Below are positions 21,827-30,912 of a DNA stretch of 64,000 nt, in pieces. The notes beneath the pieces were generated by a model that was not told where the DNA came from, searched no databases, and saw only the letters and a program-made list of their open reading frames with translations. Every line of letters starts with the position of its first letter. The first letter of the stretch is position 1. The stretch covers positions 62,001 through 126,000 of the forward strand of contig UPZS01000002.1 of assembly GCA_900538905.1 (NCBI GenBank), read 5' to 3'. The DNA is from an uncultured Sutterella sp. GTDB taxonomy: Bacteria; Pseudomonadota; Gammaproteobacteria; Burkholderiales; Burkholderiaceae_F. The translations under genes and the position numbers were made by a program.

Positions 21827-23706
21827 ATTTCTGCACCGTGATGAAGCGCAAACTGCTTTTGGACTTCATCAATGCGAGCCTTTAGGACTTTGCGTTTGGT
21901 ATCAAGCCCCATGATGCGCTGAATATCGGGCTTTGCTTCGAGCGTCGCCTGCATGAGGTTGGATTCAATGCGCTGAAGCTCCAACCGATCGAACGTCAGT
22001 TCCACTTCAACGCGTGCAGCATTTTCCGGCGTCTGCAGCACCATTTCTCGAGCCACCAGATCGCAATAATGCGCGTAATAACGACTGGACTGCAGGCGCT
22101 CCAAAATGAGCTGACTTTGCAAAAGAGGCTCTTCGTCAGCCGTCACCGTGCGCCAAACTTCGAGAATTTCTCGTGCCGCTTCCGCTTCACTGCCAACAAA
22201 CTCTTCTTCAATACGGGAAGAAAATTCCACGGCAAGCGCCGGATAGTTAAGAAGGTTTTGCAACAGTCGTTCGCGAATATCGCTCGTGGGCGCCAGCGAC
22301 ACGGGTTCGCCGCCGGTTCCAAAAAAAGGCTTTCGAGGCGTAAAACCTCCGTAACTGCGATTGCGACGCGCATCAAAATGCATACCCGTGGCGGGATTGG
22401 CCGCAGGCAGCTTCCTCACCGACGCAATACCGCACAAGCGTTCAATCTCGTCGGGGCTCATTCGTGCGTGCATCGCAAGCTCACCCACGAGCTGCTTGCG
22501 CAGAATCGGCGCCGATCGCATGGACACGATCAGGGGCTTACTTTCAGCGACAAATTGGCTTCGCCCTTCAGCCGTCCCCAAATCTTTACCTTGGGATACG
22601 GTTCTGACGAAATACTGTGTGAGCGTAAGACTCTTTTGCAGCTCGTCTTCAAATGCCTGAGCGCCCTTTTCCTTGATAAGACTGTCCGGATCGTGCTCAG
22701 GCGGAAGCACGACAAAGCGAATTTCCTGATCGTCTTCCACGACCGGCAAAGCTGCTTCCAATGCACGGCGCAAAGCATGCTGGCCGGCACTGTCGCCGTC
22801 AAAACTGAAGTAGACAGTATCAACCGCTCGCAAAAGTTTTTGTACATGCTCGGCCGTCACCGCCGTGCCAAGTGCCGCGCACGCTTCGGTAAAACCCGCC
22901 TGCGACAGCTGAATCACGTCCATGTAGCCTTCGCAGACAATGGCGCGATGCTTCTCGCGAATACTTGCGGAAGCTTCGTACAGACCGTAGATTTCACGAC
23001 TCTTGTGATAGAGCGCCGTCTCGGGACTGTTGAGGTACTTGGGATGCTCGTCGCCGTTGAGGGTTCTAGCACCAAACGCAATCACCTGTCCGCGCGGATT
23101 GCGGATTGGAAACATCAGGCGACCGCGGAAACGATCATAGCGTTTGTCGCCATTGTGGATCACCAGGCCGCAACCGTCTTCTTCCTCCAGATCTTTGCTG
23201 GCGTACTGATCGCCGAAAACATCCTTAAGCGGTTGCCAGGCATCAGGCGAATATCCCAGCGCAAAGCGAGCGGCAGTCTCGCCCGTGATGCCGCGCTGTT
23301 TCAAATACTCAATGGTGCGGGTATTCGTCTTCAGACTTGCGCTGTAATAGTCTGAAGCCGCTTTCATCATGTCGGTAAGCGAGCGCACGCGCGTACGAGT
23401 TTCGCGATCGCGCGGAGTCTCCGGCACCGTCATGCCGATCGATTCGGCGAGTTTGCGGATGGCTTCCGGATACGACAGTCCTTCGTAGCGCATGAGAAAG
23501 CCGATGACGTTACCCGATGCGCCGCAACCGAAGCATTTGAAAAACTGCTTTTGCTGGCTCACAGAAAAAGACGGCGTCTTTTCCTTGTGAAATGGACAGC
23601 AGCACATGAAATTTTTCCCGGTGCGCTTCAAAGGCGAGACTTTGTTGATCACCTCAACAATGTCAATGCGGCTCAAAAGCTCTTGAATGAAACTCTCCGG
23701 GATCAT
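21823..23706 (-). CDS. dnaG: DNA primase
   Basis: Synthesises RNA primers at the replication fork and binds the DnaB helicase. The 627-residue protein has the N-terminal CHC2 zinc finger (CCCPFHKEKTPSFSV then FKCFGCGASG), the catalytic core, the Toprim motifs VCEGYMDVI and SFDGDSAG, and a C-terminal DnaB-interaction region. The ATG at 23706 gives the standard start MIPESFIQELLSRIDIVEV. It follows yqeY after a terminator-like hairpin and overlaps argO at its 3' end. The sigma factor gene that normally follows is about 3 kb further on. Confidence 0.97.
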   Translation of the reverse strand: MIPESFIQELLSRIDIVEVINKVSPLKRTGKNFMCCCPFHKEKTPSFSVSQQKQFFKCFGCGASGNVIGFLMRYEGLSYPEAIRKLAESIGMTVPETPRDRETRTRVRSLTDMMKAASDYYSASLKTNTRTIEYLKQRGITGETAARFALGYSPDAWQPLKDVFGDQYASKDLEEEDGCGLVIHNGDKRYDRFRGRLMFPIRNPRGQVIAFGARTLNGDEHPKYLNSPETALYHKSREIYGLYEASASIREKHRAIVCEGYMDVIQLSQAGFTEACAALGTAVTAEHVQKLLRAVDTVYFSFDGDSAGQHALRRALEAALPVVEDDQEIRFVVLPPEHDPDSLIKEKGAQAFEDELQKSLTLTQYFVRTVSQGKDLGTAEGRSQFVAESKPLIVSMRSAPILRKQLVGELAMHARMSPDEIERLCGIASVRKLPAANPATGMHFDARRNRSYGGFTPRKPFFGTGGEPVSLAPTSDIRERLLQNLLNYPALAVEFSSRIEEEFVGSEAEAAREILEVWRTVTADEEPLLQSQLILERLQSSRYYAHYCDLVAREMVLQTPENAARVEVELTFDRLELQRIESNLMQATLEAKPDIQRIMGLDTKRKVLKARIDEVQKQFALHHGAEI

Positions 23707-23737
23707 TTGCTGCAATAAAAAGAGAAGGAAAAAAGGC

Positions 23738-23796
23738 ACAAAAACTGCGGCACGCCGCTCTACGACGACAACTCGTCAGCAAGGCACGCACCGCAG
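23738..23796 (-). terminator. Terminator-like structure after yqeY
   Basis: On the reverse strand CTGCGG...CCGCAG forms an outer stem followed by TTTTT; the roughly 26-nt interior contains a second small hairpin (GACGA/TCGTC). It lies between yqeY and dnaG, so it may attenuate read-through into dnaG as the rpsU-dnaG terminator does in enterobacteria. Confidence 0.5.
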
Positions 23797-23844
23797 CTTT
23801 CTTATATCAGAGCGACCGTAATCGTGTCGCCGACATCAATCCGC

Positions 23845-24291
23845 TTAGGCCGACAACGCTGCCTTCACCAGCACGGATACGCGTCCCATATCGGCTTTGC
23901 CCGCACACTTGGCCTTGACGATGCCCATGACTTTGCCCATGGCCGCCATACCGCTCGCGCCGGTTTCTGCGATCGCGTCAGCGACCACCGCCTTGATGTC
24001 CTCGTCGGACATCTGAGCAGGCATATACACGGACAACGTGTCAATTTCGTTCTGCTCTTTTTGAGCAAGGTCTGCGCGGCCGGCATCCGTGTACTGCTTC
24101 ACGGAATCACGACGCTGCTTGATAAGCTTGCCAATGACGCCGGTCACGAGTTCATCGGTGGCCTCAACGCGGTCATCTACTTCGCGCTGTTTGATTGCGG
24201 CAAGCAACAAGCGCAGAGCCGACAGGCGTGCCGTATCGTGTGCACGCATGGCGTTCTTCATGTCTTCGGTAATGCGTTCTTTTATCGTCAT
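23845..24291 (-). CDS. yqeY: GatB/YqeY-domain protein
   Basis: A 148-residue protein beginning MTIKERITEDMKNAMRAHDTARLSALRLLLAAIKQREVD, the YqeY family opening, with the C-terminal helical domain (about 95-148) related to the tRNA-binding tail of GatB. Its precise role is unsettled. The ATG at 24291 has a GGAG site. Its place between rpsU and dnaG is common in Proteobacteria. Confidence 0.92.
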   Translation of the reverse strand: MTIKERITEDMKNAMRAHDTARLSALRLLLAAIKQREVDDRVEATDELVTGVIGKLIKQRRDSVKQYTDAGRADLAQKEQNEIDTLSVYMPAQMSDEDIKAVVADAIAETGASGMAAMGKVMGIVKAKCAGKADMGRVSVLVKAALSA

Positions 24292-24311
24292 TCTTTTTCT
24301 CCAACTGCAAG

Positions 24312-24344
24312 AAAAAACGGCCAACTCATTGTCGAGACGGCCGT
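24312..24344 (-). terminator. Terminator between rpsU and yqeY
   Basis: On the reverse strand ACGGCC pairs with GGCCGT (16-nt loop) and is followed by TTTTTT. It lies 72 bp after rpsU and 20 bp before the yqeY ATG, so ribosomal protein S21 is probably made in excess over the distal genes. Confidence 0.8.
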
Positions 24345-24415
24345 CTTTCTCTGGCTTATCAAGCTAATTCCGGCGTCTTTATCAAAGCCGGCTTCAGTCT
24401 GTACTGCGCGAGCGA

Positions 24416-24628
24416 TTAGTACAGCTTCTTGGGCAGCATCATGCTGCGAAGACGCTTGTAGTGACGCTTGATGGCAGCAGCCTTCTTGCGCTTACGTTCA
24501 GCCGTGGGCTTTTCGTAGAACTCACGGGCACGAAGCTCGGTCAGCAGGCCGGACTTTTCGATGGTGCGCTTGAAACGACGAAGCGCAACCTCAAAGGGTT
24601 CGTTTTCCTTAACGCGAATGGTGGGCAT
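24416..24628 (-). CDS. rpsU: 30S ribosomal protein S21
   Basis: The 70-residue product [21 protein letters not shown]... is a full-length S21 with the basic C-terminal tail. S21 binds near the anti-Shine-Dalgarno region of 16S rRNA. It heads the rpsU-yqeY-dnaG series. The basic residues [16 protein letters not shown] are typical. Confidence 0.98.
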   Translation of the reverse strand: MPTIRVKENEPFEVALRRFKRTIEKSGLLTELRAREFYEKPTAERKRKKAAAIKRHYKRLRSMMLPKKLY

Positions 24629-24845
24629 TGATAAGCACCTGATCCTAGGATGTTAGTTGTTGACACATCGCACGGGATTGCCGGCGCCGTCGTATCTCGA
24701 TCGGTCGCGGGCGCAAATCCGGTGCGCCAAAAAAATTAGAGAGTCCGCATTCTGACACAAAACCGACATAAAGTAAACACAAAGAGCCAATATTTTTTTG
24801 CGAATTCAGGCTTTTGCCACATCCGCAAGGCTAAACTTCGCCATC

Positions 24846-25448
24846 ATGGAAACAGTCATTCTTCACAGTTGTTGTGCGCCGTGTTCTGCGGCCGTACTTG
24901 AGTGGATGCTCGCTCATGACATCCGCCCCATTGTCTTTTATTTCAACCCAAACATTTTTCCTCAGGCCGAGTACGAAAAAAGAAAAGCCGAGTTGACAGT
25001 GCACTGTCAAAGGCTCGGTGTTGAAGTCGTTGACGGCGACTGGGATCACAACACCTGGCTGGAGGCCGTCAAAGGGCTGGAAAATGAGCCGGAACGCGGC
25101 CGACGCTGTTCGGTTTGTTTCTCCGTTCGATTGCGTGCGACTGCAAAACTTGCTCACGACCGCGGCATTGCCCGCTTTACCACCACTCTGGCCTCTAGCC
25201 GCTGGAAGAATCTTGACCAAGTCAATGCCGCAGGGCAAGAAGCGGCTGAACGTTATGCTGATGTCCAGTATTGGGACAAAAACTGGCGAAAAGACGGCTT
25301 GCAAGATCGGCGCAATGCCCTTTTGAAGTTCTACGGTTTTTATAACCAAACATGGTGCGGTTGCGAATTTTCATATCGCGACGCCCAAAAGCGTGCGTCC
25401 GAGATAGCGACACGCCTCGCAGCTCAATCGAACAAACTTTCGACTTAA
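24846..25448 (+). CDS. queH: Epoxyqueuosine reductase QueH
   Basis: The 200-residue protein has the DUF208/QueH cysteine set: LHSCCAPCSA at the N-terminus, RRCSVCFSVRL in the middle and TWCGCEFSYRD near the end, ligands for a [4Fe-4S] cluster and a second metal. QueH reduces epoxyqueuosine to queuosine in tRNA, the last step, replacing cobalamin-dependent QueG. I start at ATG 24846, which gives METVILHSCC; the upstream frame is not family-like. Its 3' end faces the EamA gene with 1 bp between stops. Confidence 0.92.
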   Translation: METVILHSCCAPCSAAVLEWMLAHDIRPIVFYFNPNIFPQAEYEKRKAELTVHCQRLGVEVVDGDWDHNTWLEAVKGLENEPERGRRCSVCFSVRLRATAKLAHDRGIARFTTTLASSRWKNLDQVNAAGQEAAERYADVQYWDKNWRKDGLQDRRNALLKFYGFYNQTWCGCEFSYRDAQKRASEIATRLAAQSNKLST

Positions 25449-25449
25449 C

Positions 25450-26340
25450 CTATCGACGCGCCAAAGCAAGCAGGCAGATATTGGCAAGCACCAGCACCAC
25501 GCCTACTGCCTGCCAAAGGCCAAGCACATCACCCAAAAGCACCATCGAGAAAACGATGGCAGAGAGCGGCTCCAGGCACACCACCAAACCAGAGACCACC
25601 GGCGAAATGTATTTCAGCCCAGTGAGATAAAGCCAGAATGCCGCCACCGTACCAAAAACCACGATAAAGGCAAAATCGGCCGTCACCACCCAGTTCCAAT
25701 TCACATTAAGCGTCCAGGGCGGGCAGAAGAAAGAAGCGATCACTCCACCAAAAAGAAAGGCCCACGCAACGACAACCGTAACGCCCGCTTTTGCCGAAGG
25801 TTTTTGCGGTTGGATACTGAAAGCTGTTGCGAAGACCGCCGAACACAGCCCCCAGACAACAGCCATCGGCGAAAATTTCAAACCGGAGAAATCACCGTCG
25901 GTCACCATCAGCGCAACACCGGCCGCAGCCAACACGGCGCAAATGCATTCCACGGACGACATTTTCGTACCTCTTGTCAGCGCCAACCACAGTCCCGCCA
26001 GCATAGGATTGAGTGTCAGGAATATCGCGGCAGTACCTGCGTTAGAGTATGAAATCGACTGAAAAAAGCAGAAGTGCGCCAGGAATACCAGCACCCCACT
26101 CGTTAGGATCTCCAAAAGCAACTTGCGATCGTTGAATATTGACCACATCTTCCGAGGCATGATCAGCGTACCGATCGCCACAAAAAGCATCCCTGCAGAC
26201 AACTGTCTCAACGTCACCAAACCCAAGGCAAAAAAGCCGCTTTTAATCTGAAAAAGATGTTGCACGGCCGTGCCCATGGCACCCCAAAAGACGGAAGCTA
26301 TGACGGTAAAAAGAAAACCTAAGAAAAAAAGTCGGTTCAT
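25450..26340 (-). CDS. EamA/DMT-family permease
   Basis: A 296-residue protein with ten predicted membrane helices in two five-helix EamA repeats. The first opens FFLGFLFTVIASVFWGAMGTAVQ, and the second starts near SPMAVVWGLCSAVFATAF and ends with VSGLVVCLEPLSAIVFSMVLLGDVLG, the usual EamA motif. Such proteins export amino acids or other metabolites; the substrate cannot be read here. Convergent with queH. Confidence 0.88.
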   Translation of the reverse strand: MNRLFFLGFLFTVIASVFWGAMGTAVQHLFQIKSGFFALGLVTLRQLSAGMLFVAIGTLIMPRKMWSIFNDRKLLLEILTSGVLVFLAHFCFFQSISYSNAGTAAIFLTLNPMLAGLWLALTRGTKMSSVECICAVLAAAGVALMVTDGDFSGLKFSPMAVVWGLCSAVFATAFSIQPQKPSAKAGVTVVVAWAFLFGGVIASFFCPPWTLNVNWNWVVTADFAFIVVFGTVAAFWLYLTGLKYISPVVSGLVVCLEPLSAIVFSMVLLGDVLGLWQAVGVVLVLANICLLALARR

Positions 26341-26425
26341 TTGGCTCGGACAAAATTCGTTGATCGGATTTTAGTTATCCTCAAACAACCGAGAATGTTC
26401 AGAGTCAATTTTTGTTCTGTCGTTT

Positions 26426-26454
26426 TTGCAATCATCCGAACTTTTCTGTAATAT
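26426..26454 (+). promoter_or_regulatory. Sigma-70 promoter of tRNA-Ser
   Basis: TTGCAA (-35) and TAATAT (-10) are separated by exactly 17 bp and end 49 bp before the tRNA. This is close to consensus and has the right position for a tRNA promoter with a leader of about 42 nt. Confidence 0.7.
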
Positions 26455-26503
26455 TCAGCGCTCACCGCAGTGCTGTTCCATGTATGGTGGAATTTGCGCG
26501 GTC

Positions 26504-26597
26504 GGAGAAGTGGCCGAGTGGCTGAAGGCACACCCCTGCTAAGGGTGCAGATCAAAAATAACTGGTCTCGAGGGTTCGAATCCCTCCTTCTCCGCCA
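26504..26597 (+). tRNA. tRNA-Ser (anticodon GCT)
   Basis: A 94-nt tRNA with encoded CCA. The acceptor stem GGAGAAG pairs with CTTCTCC, discriminator G, anticodon loop CTGCTAA with GCT at 26538-26540, the long variable arm of class II tRNAs, and the T-loop GGTTCGAATCC. It reads AGC and AGU serine codons. Confidence 0.97.
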
Positions 26598-26605
26598 AGA
26601 TTCTT

Positions 26606-26636
26606 AACCCCGTAGGACTTACATCCTGCGGGGTTT
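26606..26636 (+). terminator. Terminator after tRNA-Ser
   Basis: CCCCG-T-AGGA pairs with TCCT-G-CGGGG around a short loop and is followed by TTTT. It begins 9 bp after the tRNA CCA end and separates the tRNA from mntP. Confidence 0.85.
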
Positions 26637-26654
26637 TCGTATGTAGTTTTGAAA

Positions 26655-27245
26655 ATGCTTATCCTGCAAGTCCTCGGTATTGCCGTCGCACTTTCCATTG
26701 ACGCCATGGTCGTCGCTCTATGCTGGAGCGCCACCTGCAAACACGTTACGACCAAACACATCTTTCAATTCGCTGCAGCTTTCGGCTTTTTCCAGTTCCT
26801 GATGCCACTTGCGGGAGGACTTGCCGGCAATACCGTTGCGGATTTGGTCAGCTCTTGGGATCACTGGATTGCTTTTGCACTGCTTGCCTGGGTCTCCTTA
26901 TCGATGGTTCGCGAGGCTTTCGGCGATGAAGAAGAACCTGAACTGTGCCAAGTCTGCGGTACCGTGCCCTGGGGGACACTTTTGACGTTGTCGGTTGCGA
27001 CGAGCCTCGATGCACTGGCCGTCGGTTTTTCGTTTGCCATGGCCAAATTCCCGATCCTCTGGCCCTCGGTCGTCATTGGCTCCGTTTGCTTTGTGCTGAC
27101 AGCTATTGCCGTTATGCTCGGCAGCAAACTTTCAAGCAGAGCAGCTCGCCACAGCGCCAAACTCTCGCTTTTCGGCGCCGCCGTCTTGTTTGCCATCGGA
27201 CTTAAAGTGCTCTACGAGCATGATGTATTCCAAGGTCTGTTTTGA
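26655..27245 (+). CDS. mntP: Manganese efflux pump MntP
   Basis: A 196-residue inner-membrane Mn2+ exporter. It has six hydrophobic segments in two repeats, each with the family's acidic motif: ALSIDAMVVALCWS near the N-terminus and SVATSLDALAVGFSFA in the second half. A short acidic loop with two Cys (DEEEPELCQVCG) joins the repeats. A yybP-ykoY manganese riboswitch often precedes mntP, but only 58 bp separate it from the tRNA and I see none. The start is ATG 26655; a TTG at 26649 is possible. Confidence 0.9.
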   Translation: MLILQVLGIAVALSIDAMVVALCWSATCKHVTTKHIFQFAAAFGFFQFLMPLAGGLAGNTVADLVSSWDHWIAFALLAWVSLSMVREAFGDEEEPELCQVCGTVPWGTLLTLSVATSLDALAVGFSFAMAKFPILWPSVVIGSVCFVLTAIAVMLGSKLSSRAARHSAKLSLFGAAVLFAIGLKVLYEHDVFQGLF

Positions 27246-27321
27246 GATTCTGTTTGATCTCAGAGACTCAGTTTGCTAGGCTAAGTTTGTTCACGTTTGA
27301 AATTTTCGACGCTTTTCAATC

Positions 27322-27717
27322 ATGTCAGCAGCGCCTAAACAAATTCCTGCGCGCGCTCCTCAGAAGCGCTTTTTCATCCTTCCCGTACAAAGTTTCACGG
27401 AAGAATTAGGTGAACGCATTTCCGCTGCCCGCCGTTGCTGCAAACTTACGCAAGAAGAATTGGCGCAGAAAAGCCGCACGTCGCTTTCGACTTACAAGCG
27501 CATTGAACAGGGCGACACAACGGTTTCCATCGGTACCGTATTGAGCGTCCTATATTGCCTCGACAATCTGGAAAGTTGCGAGGGGATCCTTGCCGAAGTT
27601 CTTCAAGCTTCGCACTCCGCCAATCAACTGCCGCAACGCGTGCGACACAAAAAGCGGCCCGCCCAAAAGACCGCTCGTAGCAAAGCGGAGAAAGCCACGC
27701 GCTCAAGCAAAAGCTGA
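27322..27717 (+). CDS. XRE-family helix-turn-helix regulator
   Basis: A 131-residue DNA-binding protein. Residues about 28-85 form an XRE/HTH_3 domain: ELGERISAARRCCKLTQEELAQKSRTSLSTYKRIEQGDTTVSI. The tail is Lys/Arg/Ser-rich and probably disordered. It has no sensor domain and no toxin gene beside it. Its targets are unknown; its 3' end faces the helicase gene with 6 bp between. Convergent helicase and divergent neighbours give no operon clue. Confidence 0.85.
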   Translation: MSAAPKQIPARAPQKRFFILPVQSFTEELGERISAARRCCKLTQEELAQKSRTSLSTYKRIEQGDTTVSIGTVLSVLYCLDNLESCEGILAEVLQASHSANQLPQRVRHKKRPAQKTARSKAEKATRSSKS

Positions 27718-27723
27718 GCTTCG

Positions 27724-29982
27724 TCACTGCCAAGAGTCAGGTTCGTTCCAGAACTGCATCAGACGCTCTAATCGGAGCGTCTTTGTGTATGGAGGCAAGC
27801 TCTGCCAAATCTTCTTGCCGTAACCCGAGCGAACCAGACGCACGTCACCGATGATAAGAATGCCGCGATCGGCTTCACTGCGAATCAAACGCCCTGTGCC
27901 CTGCTTGAGCGCAATGGCAGCAGCGGGCACAGACAGAATATTGAAGGACGACTGCCCCTGGCTGTCGAGCCATTTACAACGCGCATCAAACACGGGATCT
28001 TCACGATTTGGGAAAGGAAGCTTGTCAATGATCACAAGTGACAACTGATCGCCCTTGATGTCGATGCCCTCCCAGAAACTCATCGTTGCCACCAAAATGG
28101 GATGCTGCTCGTGGCGGAACTTATCCAGAAGCTTCTCTTTTGACTCCTCGCGCTGGACCAAAACCGTATAGTCACGCCCATTGGCGGCAATGTATTCGCG
28201 CAACTGCTCGGCTGCACGCTCCATGCCTCGATAGCTGGTGCACAGCACAAAAGCTCGCCCCTGCACCATGTCAATCACTGGCCAGACCTGTTTTATGAGT
28301 TCATCCGTGAATTCGTCCCGCGCCACGCCGCTTTTGAGATTCGGCATATCGGGCGGCACATAGAGCATGGCTTGATTCTCATGATCAAACGGAGAATTCC
28401 AAGCATGCTCCTCGGCACCTTCGATGCCGAGCGCCTGCGTGAAATGCTTGAATTCCCCATCACCTACAGCCATTGTTGCCGACGTGAAAACCCAGGCCGT
28501 TTCTTTACGCAGACTCATCATCCGAGAGAACGGTTCGGCAATATCCAAAGGCGTCACTGTAAGGCGCGCTTCACTACGACTGCGCGATATCCAGCGCACA
28601 AGCGGCTTTTGCTCCGGCGGCATCGGCATTCCGGCGTGTTTAAGCCAGATCACCCACTGCTTCATGTCCTGCAGGATGGCGGTGCCCGACTCAATGAAGA
28701 CGCCCAGATCGTCGCTCATTTCAACAAAAGGTGCAGCCGCTTCCAGCAACACTTCCAGCACAAGCGCGGCATTTTCCAAATGCTGAGTCGATCCTTGCAT
28801 GCCGCTGATGGTCTCAATATTGCGGCTGTCACCTTCGAGCACACCGGCGCCTTCGAGCCCCAACACAAAGTCATAAAGAGACTTCTTGATCGTCTGCGTG
28901 ATGACATCCCACGAGGTTCCCTTGGGGGCAGCACTTTTGAACTTGCCCATCAGAATGGGGCGCATGCTTTCAACGACCTCGCGAATGGCTGTCGTGGACA
29001 ATTCGCTGCCGAAGTAATTCGTGGCGATTTCGGGAAGTTTGTGCGCTTCGTCAAAAATCACGGCGTCCACACGCGGCAGCATCCCGTCGTCCTGACCACC
29101 TTCGAGCTCCATGGCCGCCGCCGAAAGAAACAGATGGTGATTGACGACAATGACATTTGCCTTCTGAGCTCTCAAGCGAGCTCGAGTCACAAAGCATTCA
29201 CGAGCGTACTGACAATGTTTACCGAGACAATTGCCGGCCGTACTGGTGACGGAAGGCCACACGGCGCTGTCTTCTGCCACGCCGCTTACTTCACTGATGT
29301 CCCCCGTTTTTGTACGATCCAAAAAGATACGAATTCGCCGAAAATCCTCCACAGCATCCCGCGAAGCTAGTGTGATTTCTCCGCGTTCGCACATATTGAT
29401 GCGATGCTTGCACAAATAGTTCGAGCGTCCTTTGAGAAGCGCAACATTGGCAGGCAATCCGCAGGCCCGCATCAGAGCCGGGATATCTTTACGACAGAGC
29501 TGTTCCTGAAGCGATTTACCCGCCGTACTCACGATAACGCGACAGCCTGCGATCAAAGCTGGGGTGAGATACGCAAAGGTCTTACCAGTACCTGTTCCTG
29601 CTTCAGCCAAAAGCTTGCCTTTGCTTTGAAGCGCCTTAGCCACAGCCAGAGCAAACTCGATTTGAGCCGGACGCGAAACAAACCCCGTCGTTGCGTGCGC
29701 CAAAGAGCCGTCAGAAGCAAAAGCCTGCTGCACACGCGCTTCGTAGTCCTCCGGGAAAACTGCTCCTTGTCCGACAGCAGATTCCTCCCGCTCTGCCGAT
29801 TTCGCAGGACTTCCGATGCCGTTTTCAAACTCAGCAAACGGGATCATCGGCGCATCAATTGGCGCCGTGATATGAGCCATTTGCTCGAGATCATCAGCTA
29901 AAAAACTCTCATCAGCAAGCAAACTTCTCGCAATCTCGTCGAGCTCAAGGTCCGCTCGTCCGCTCTTGAGCCCTGATTTCAC
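27724..29982 (-). CDS. DinG/YoaA-type ATP-dependent DNA helicase with Fe-S cluster
   Basis: A 752-residue superfamily 2 helicase of the XPD/DinG group. About 90 unusual N-terminal residues precede the core. Walker A is AEAGTGTGKT (about 126-135), the DEAH box lies in VIFDEAHKLPE, and the Fe-S cysteines are visible as LCKHRINMCE and NCLGKHCQYARECF. C-terminal motif VI is LKQGTGRLIRSEADRG. It should unwind 5'-3' forked or R-loop DNA in repair. The GTG start at 29982 overlaps the stop of the preceding gene (GTGA). It may be YoaA rather than DinG. Confidence 0.9.
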   Translation of the reverse strand: MKSGLKSGRADLELDEIARSLLADESFLADDLEQMAHITAPIDAPMIPFAEFENGIGSPAKSAEREESAVGQGAVFPEDYEARVQQAFASDGSLAHATTGFVSRPAQIEFALAVAKALQSKGKLLAEAGTGTGKTFAYLTPALIAGCRVIVSTAGKSLQEQLCRKDIPALMRACGLPANVALLKGRSNYLCKHRINMCERGEITLASRDAVEDFRRIRIFLDRTKTGDISEVSGVAEDSAVWPSVTSTAGNCLGKHCQYARECFVTRARLRAQKANVIVVNHHLFLSAAAMELEGGQDDGMLPRVDAVIFDEAHKLPEIATNYFGSELSTTAIREVVESMRPILMGKFKSAAPKGTSWDVITQTIKKSLYDFVLGLEGAGVLEGDSRNIETISGMQGSTQHLENAALVLEVLLEAAAPFVEMSDDLGVFIESGTAILQDMKQWVIWLKHAGMPMPPEQKPLVRWISRSRSEARLTVTPLDIAEPFSRMMSLRKETAWVFTSATMAVGDGEFKHFTQALGIEGAEEHAWNSPFDHENQAMLYVPPDMPNLKSGVARDEFTDELIKQVWPVIDMVQGRAFVLCTSYRGMERAAEQLREYIAANGRDYTVLVQREESKEKLLDKFRHEQHPILVATMSFWEGIDIKGDQLSLVIIDKLPFPNREDPVFDARCKWLDSQGQSSFNILSVPAAAIALKQGTGRLIRSEADRGILIIGDVRLVRSGYGKKIWQSLPPYTKTLRLERLMQFWNEPDSWQ

Positions 29983-30656
29983 TTCTTGTTTGCCTCGCTC
30001 TTTTTTTGTTCCTGTTCTTTTTTAGCCTTTTGTTTGGCTCGCTTTTCCAAAGCCTTTTCACGATCGGCACGGCGTTTCTCGCGTTCGGCGACCTTCTTGT
30101 CGTACTCTGCGCGATGCTTGGCTTCTTTCGCTTTCTTTTGTTCGGCCTCAGCCTGACGTTCTTCAAGAGCCTTCATGCGCTTGGCGTGAGCTGCCTTGTT
30201 TTCCTGAGCACTTTTCTGCGCTTCGGTAGGTTTACGCGGCGTTGCTTTTTTTACCGACTTGGGCGGCTGAGCGGCTTTGGCATCACGCTCTTTCTGTCGA
30301 ACCGCTTCCTTGCGGGTTTCATCTTCGCGCACAATACGGCGAGCCTCGGACTCGATCGCTTGCAGACGGCGAGATTGACGCAACTCGGCCTTACGGACAT
30401 CCTCTACGCAACTGTTCACAAAAATGTTCTCATTACAGCGACGCTTGGAATATTCCGAAAGTTCCTTCAACTTGCTTTTGGCGGCACGTACTTCCCGCAA
30501 TGCCTGATCCGCGGCTTCTCGAGTCGTGATTGATCCCTTCGGGAACCGCTGCATCAGCGCCTGATTCTCGATCGCAGCAAGATCAGGATCAAATGCAAAG
30601 GCTTGAGTGGTGCAAGCCATCAAAAGAGCGAAAAGAATGGGCGTAAGAGCTTTCAC
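29979..30656 (-). CDS. Secreted coiled-coil protein of unknown function
   Basis: A 225-residue protein with a signal peptide (MKALTPILFALLMACTTQAFA) and then an almost wholly helical, Lys/Arg/Glu/Ala-rich body. The part around KRRCNENIFVNSCVEDVRKAE holds two cysteines likely to form a disulfide; similar short Cys-pair helices occur in periplasmic proteins of Burkholderiales with no known role. Residues about 130-225 are highly charged coiled coil. Start is GTG with a poor ribosome site. Its stop overlaps the helicase start by 4 bp, so the two are translationally coupled. Confidence 0.75.
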   Translation of the reverse strand: MKALTPILFALLMACTTQAFAFDPDLAAIENQALMQRFPKGSITTREAADQALREVRAAKSKLKELSEYSKRRCNENIFVNSCVEDVRKAELRQSRRLQAIESEARRIVREDETRKEAVRQKERDAKAAQPPKSVKKATPRKPTEAQKSAQENKAAHAKRMKALEERQAEAEQKKAKEAKHRAEYDKKVAEREKRRADREKALEKRAKQKAKKEQEQKKSEANKK

Positions 30657-30912
30657 GGGGAAAATAACAGAAGCAAGAAATTGATGAAATGAATACAGTT
30701 ATCGGTTCGAGGCGAAAGGCGTTTCTTGCTCCCGAACCTTCGGAGTCGAAATTTTACTGCAGCTGCATTTTTCGCATGTATTGCCAAACGTCTCAAACTG
30801 CGACGAGCTCTTTTGCACATCGTGGACTTTCTTTGAGCAACACCTGCGCTACAAATCGTCTTTTAGGCGTAGACTCAAAATTTGAGATCCCAAAAAAATA
30901 CTGAGGATTTTT

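Noticed and set aside
22069..23355. A 428-codon plus-strand frame opposite dnaG
   Set aside because: Antisense shadow of dnaG, which has intact CHC2 and Toprim motifs.
26597..26655. yybP-ykoY manganese riboswitch before mntP
   Set aside because: Only 58 bp lie between the tRNA and mntP, mostly filled by the tRNA terminator; too short.
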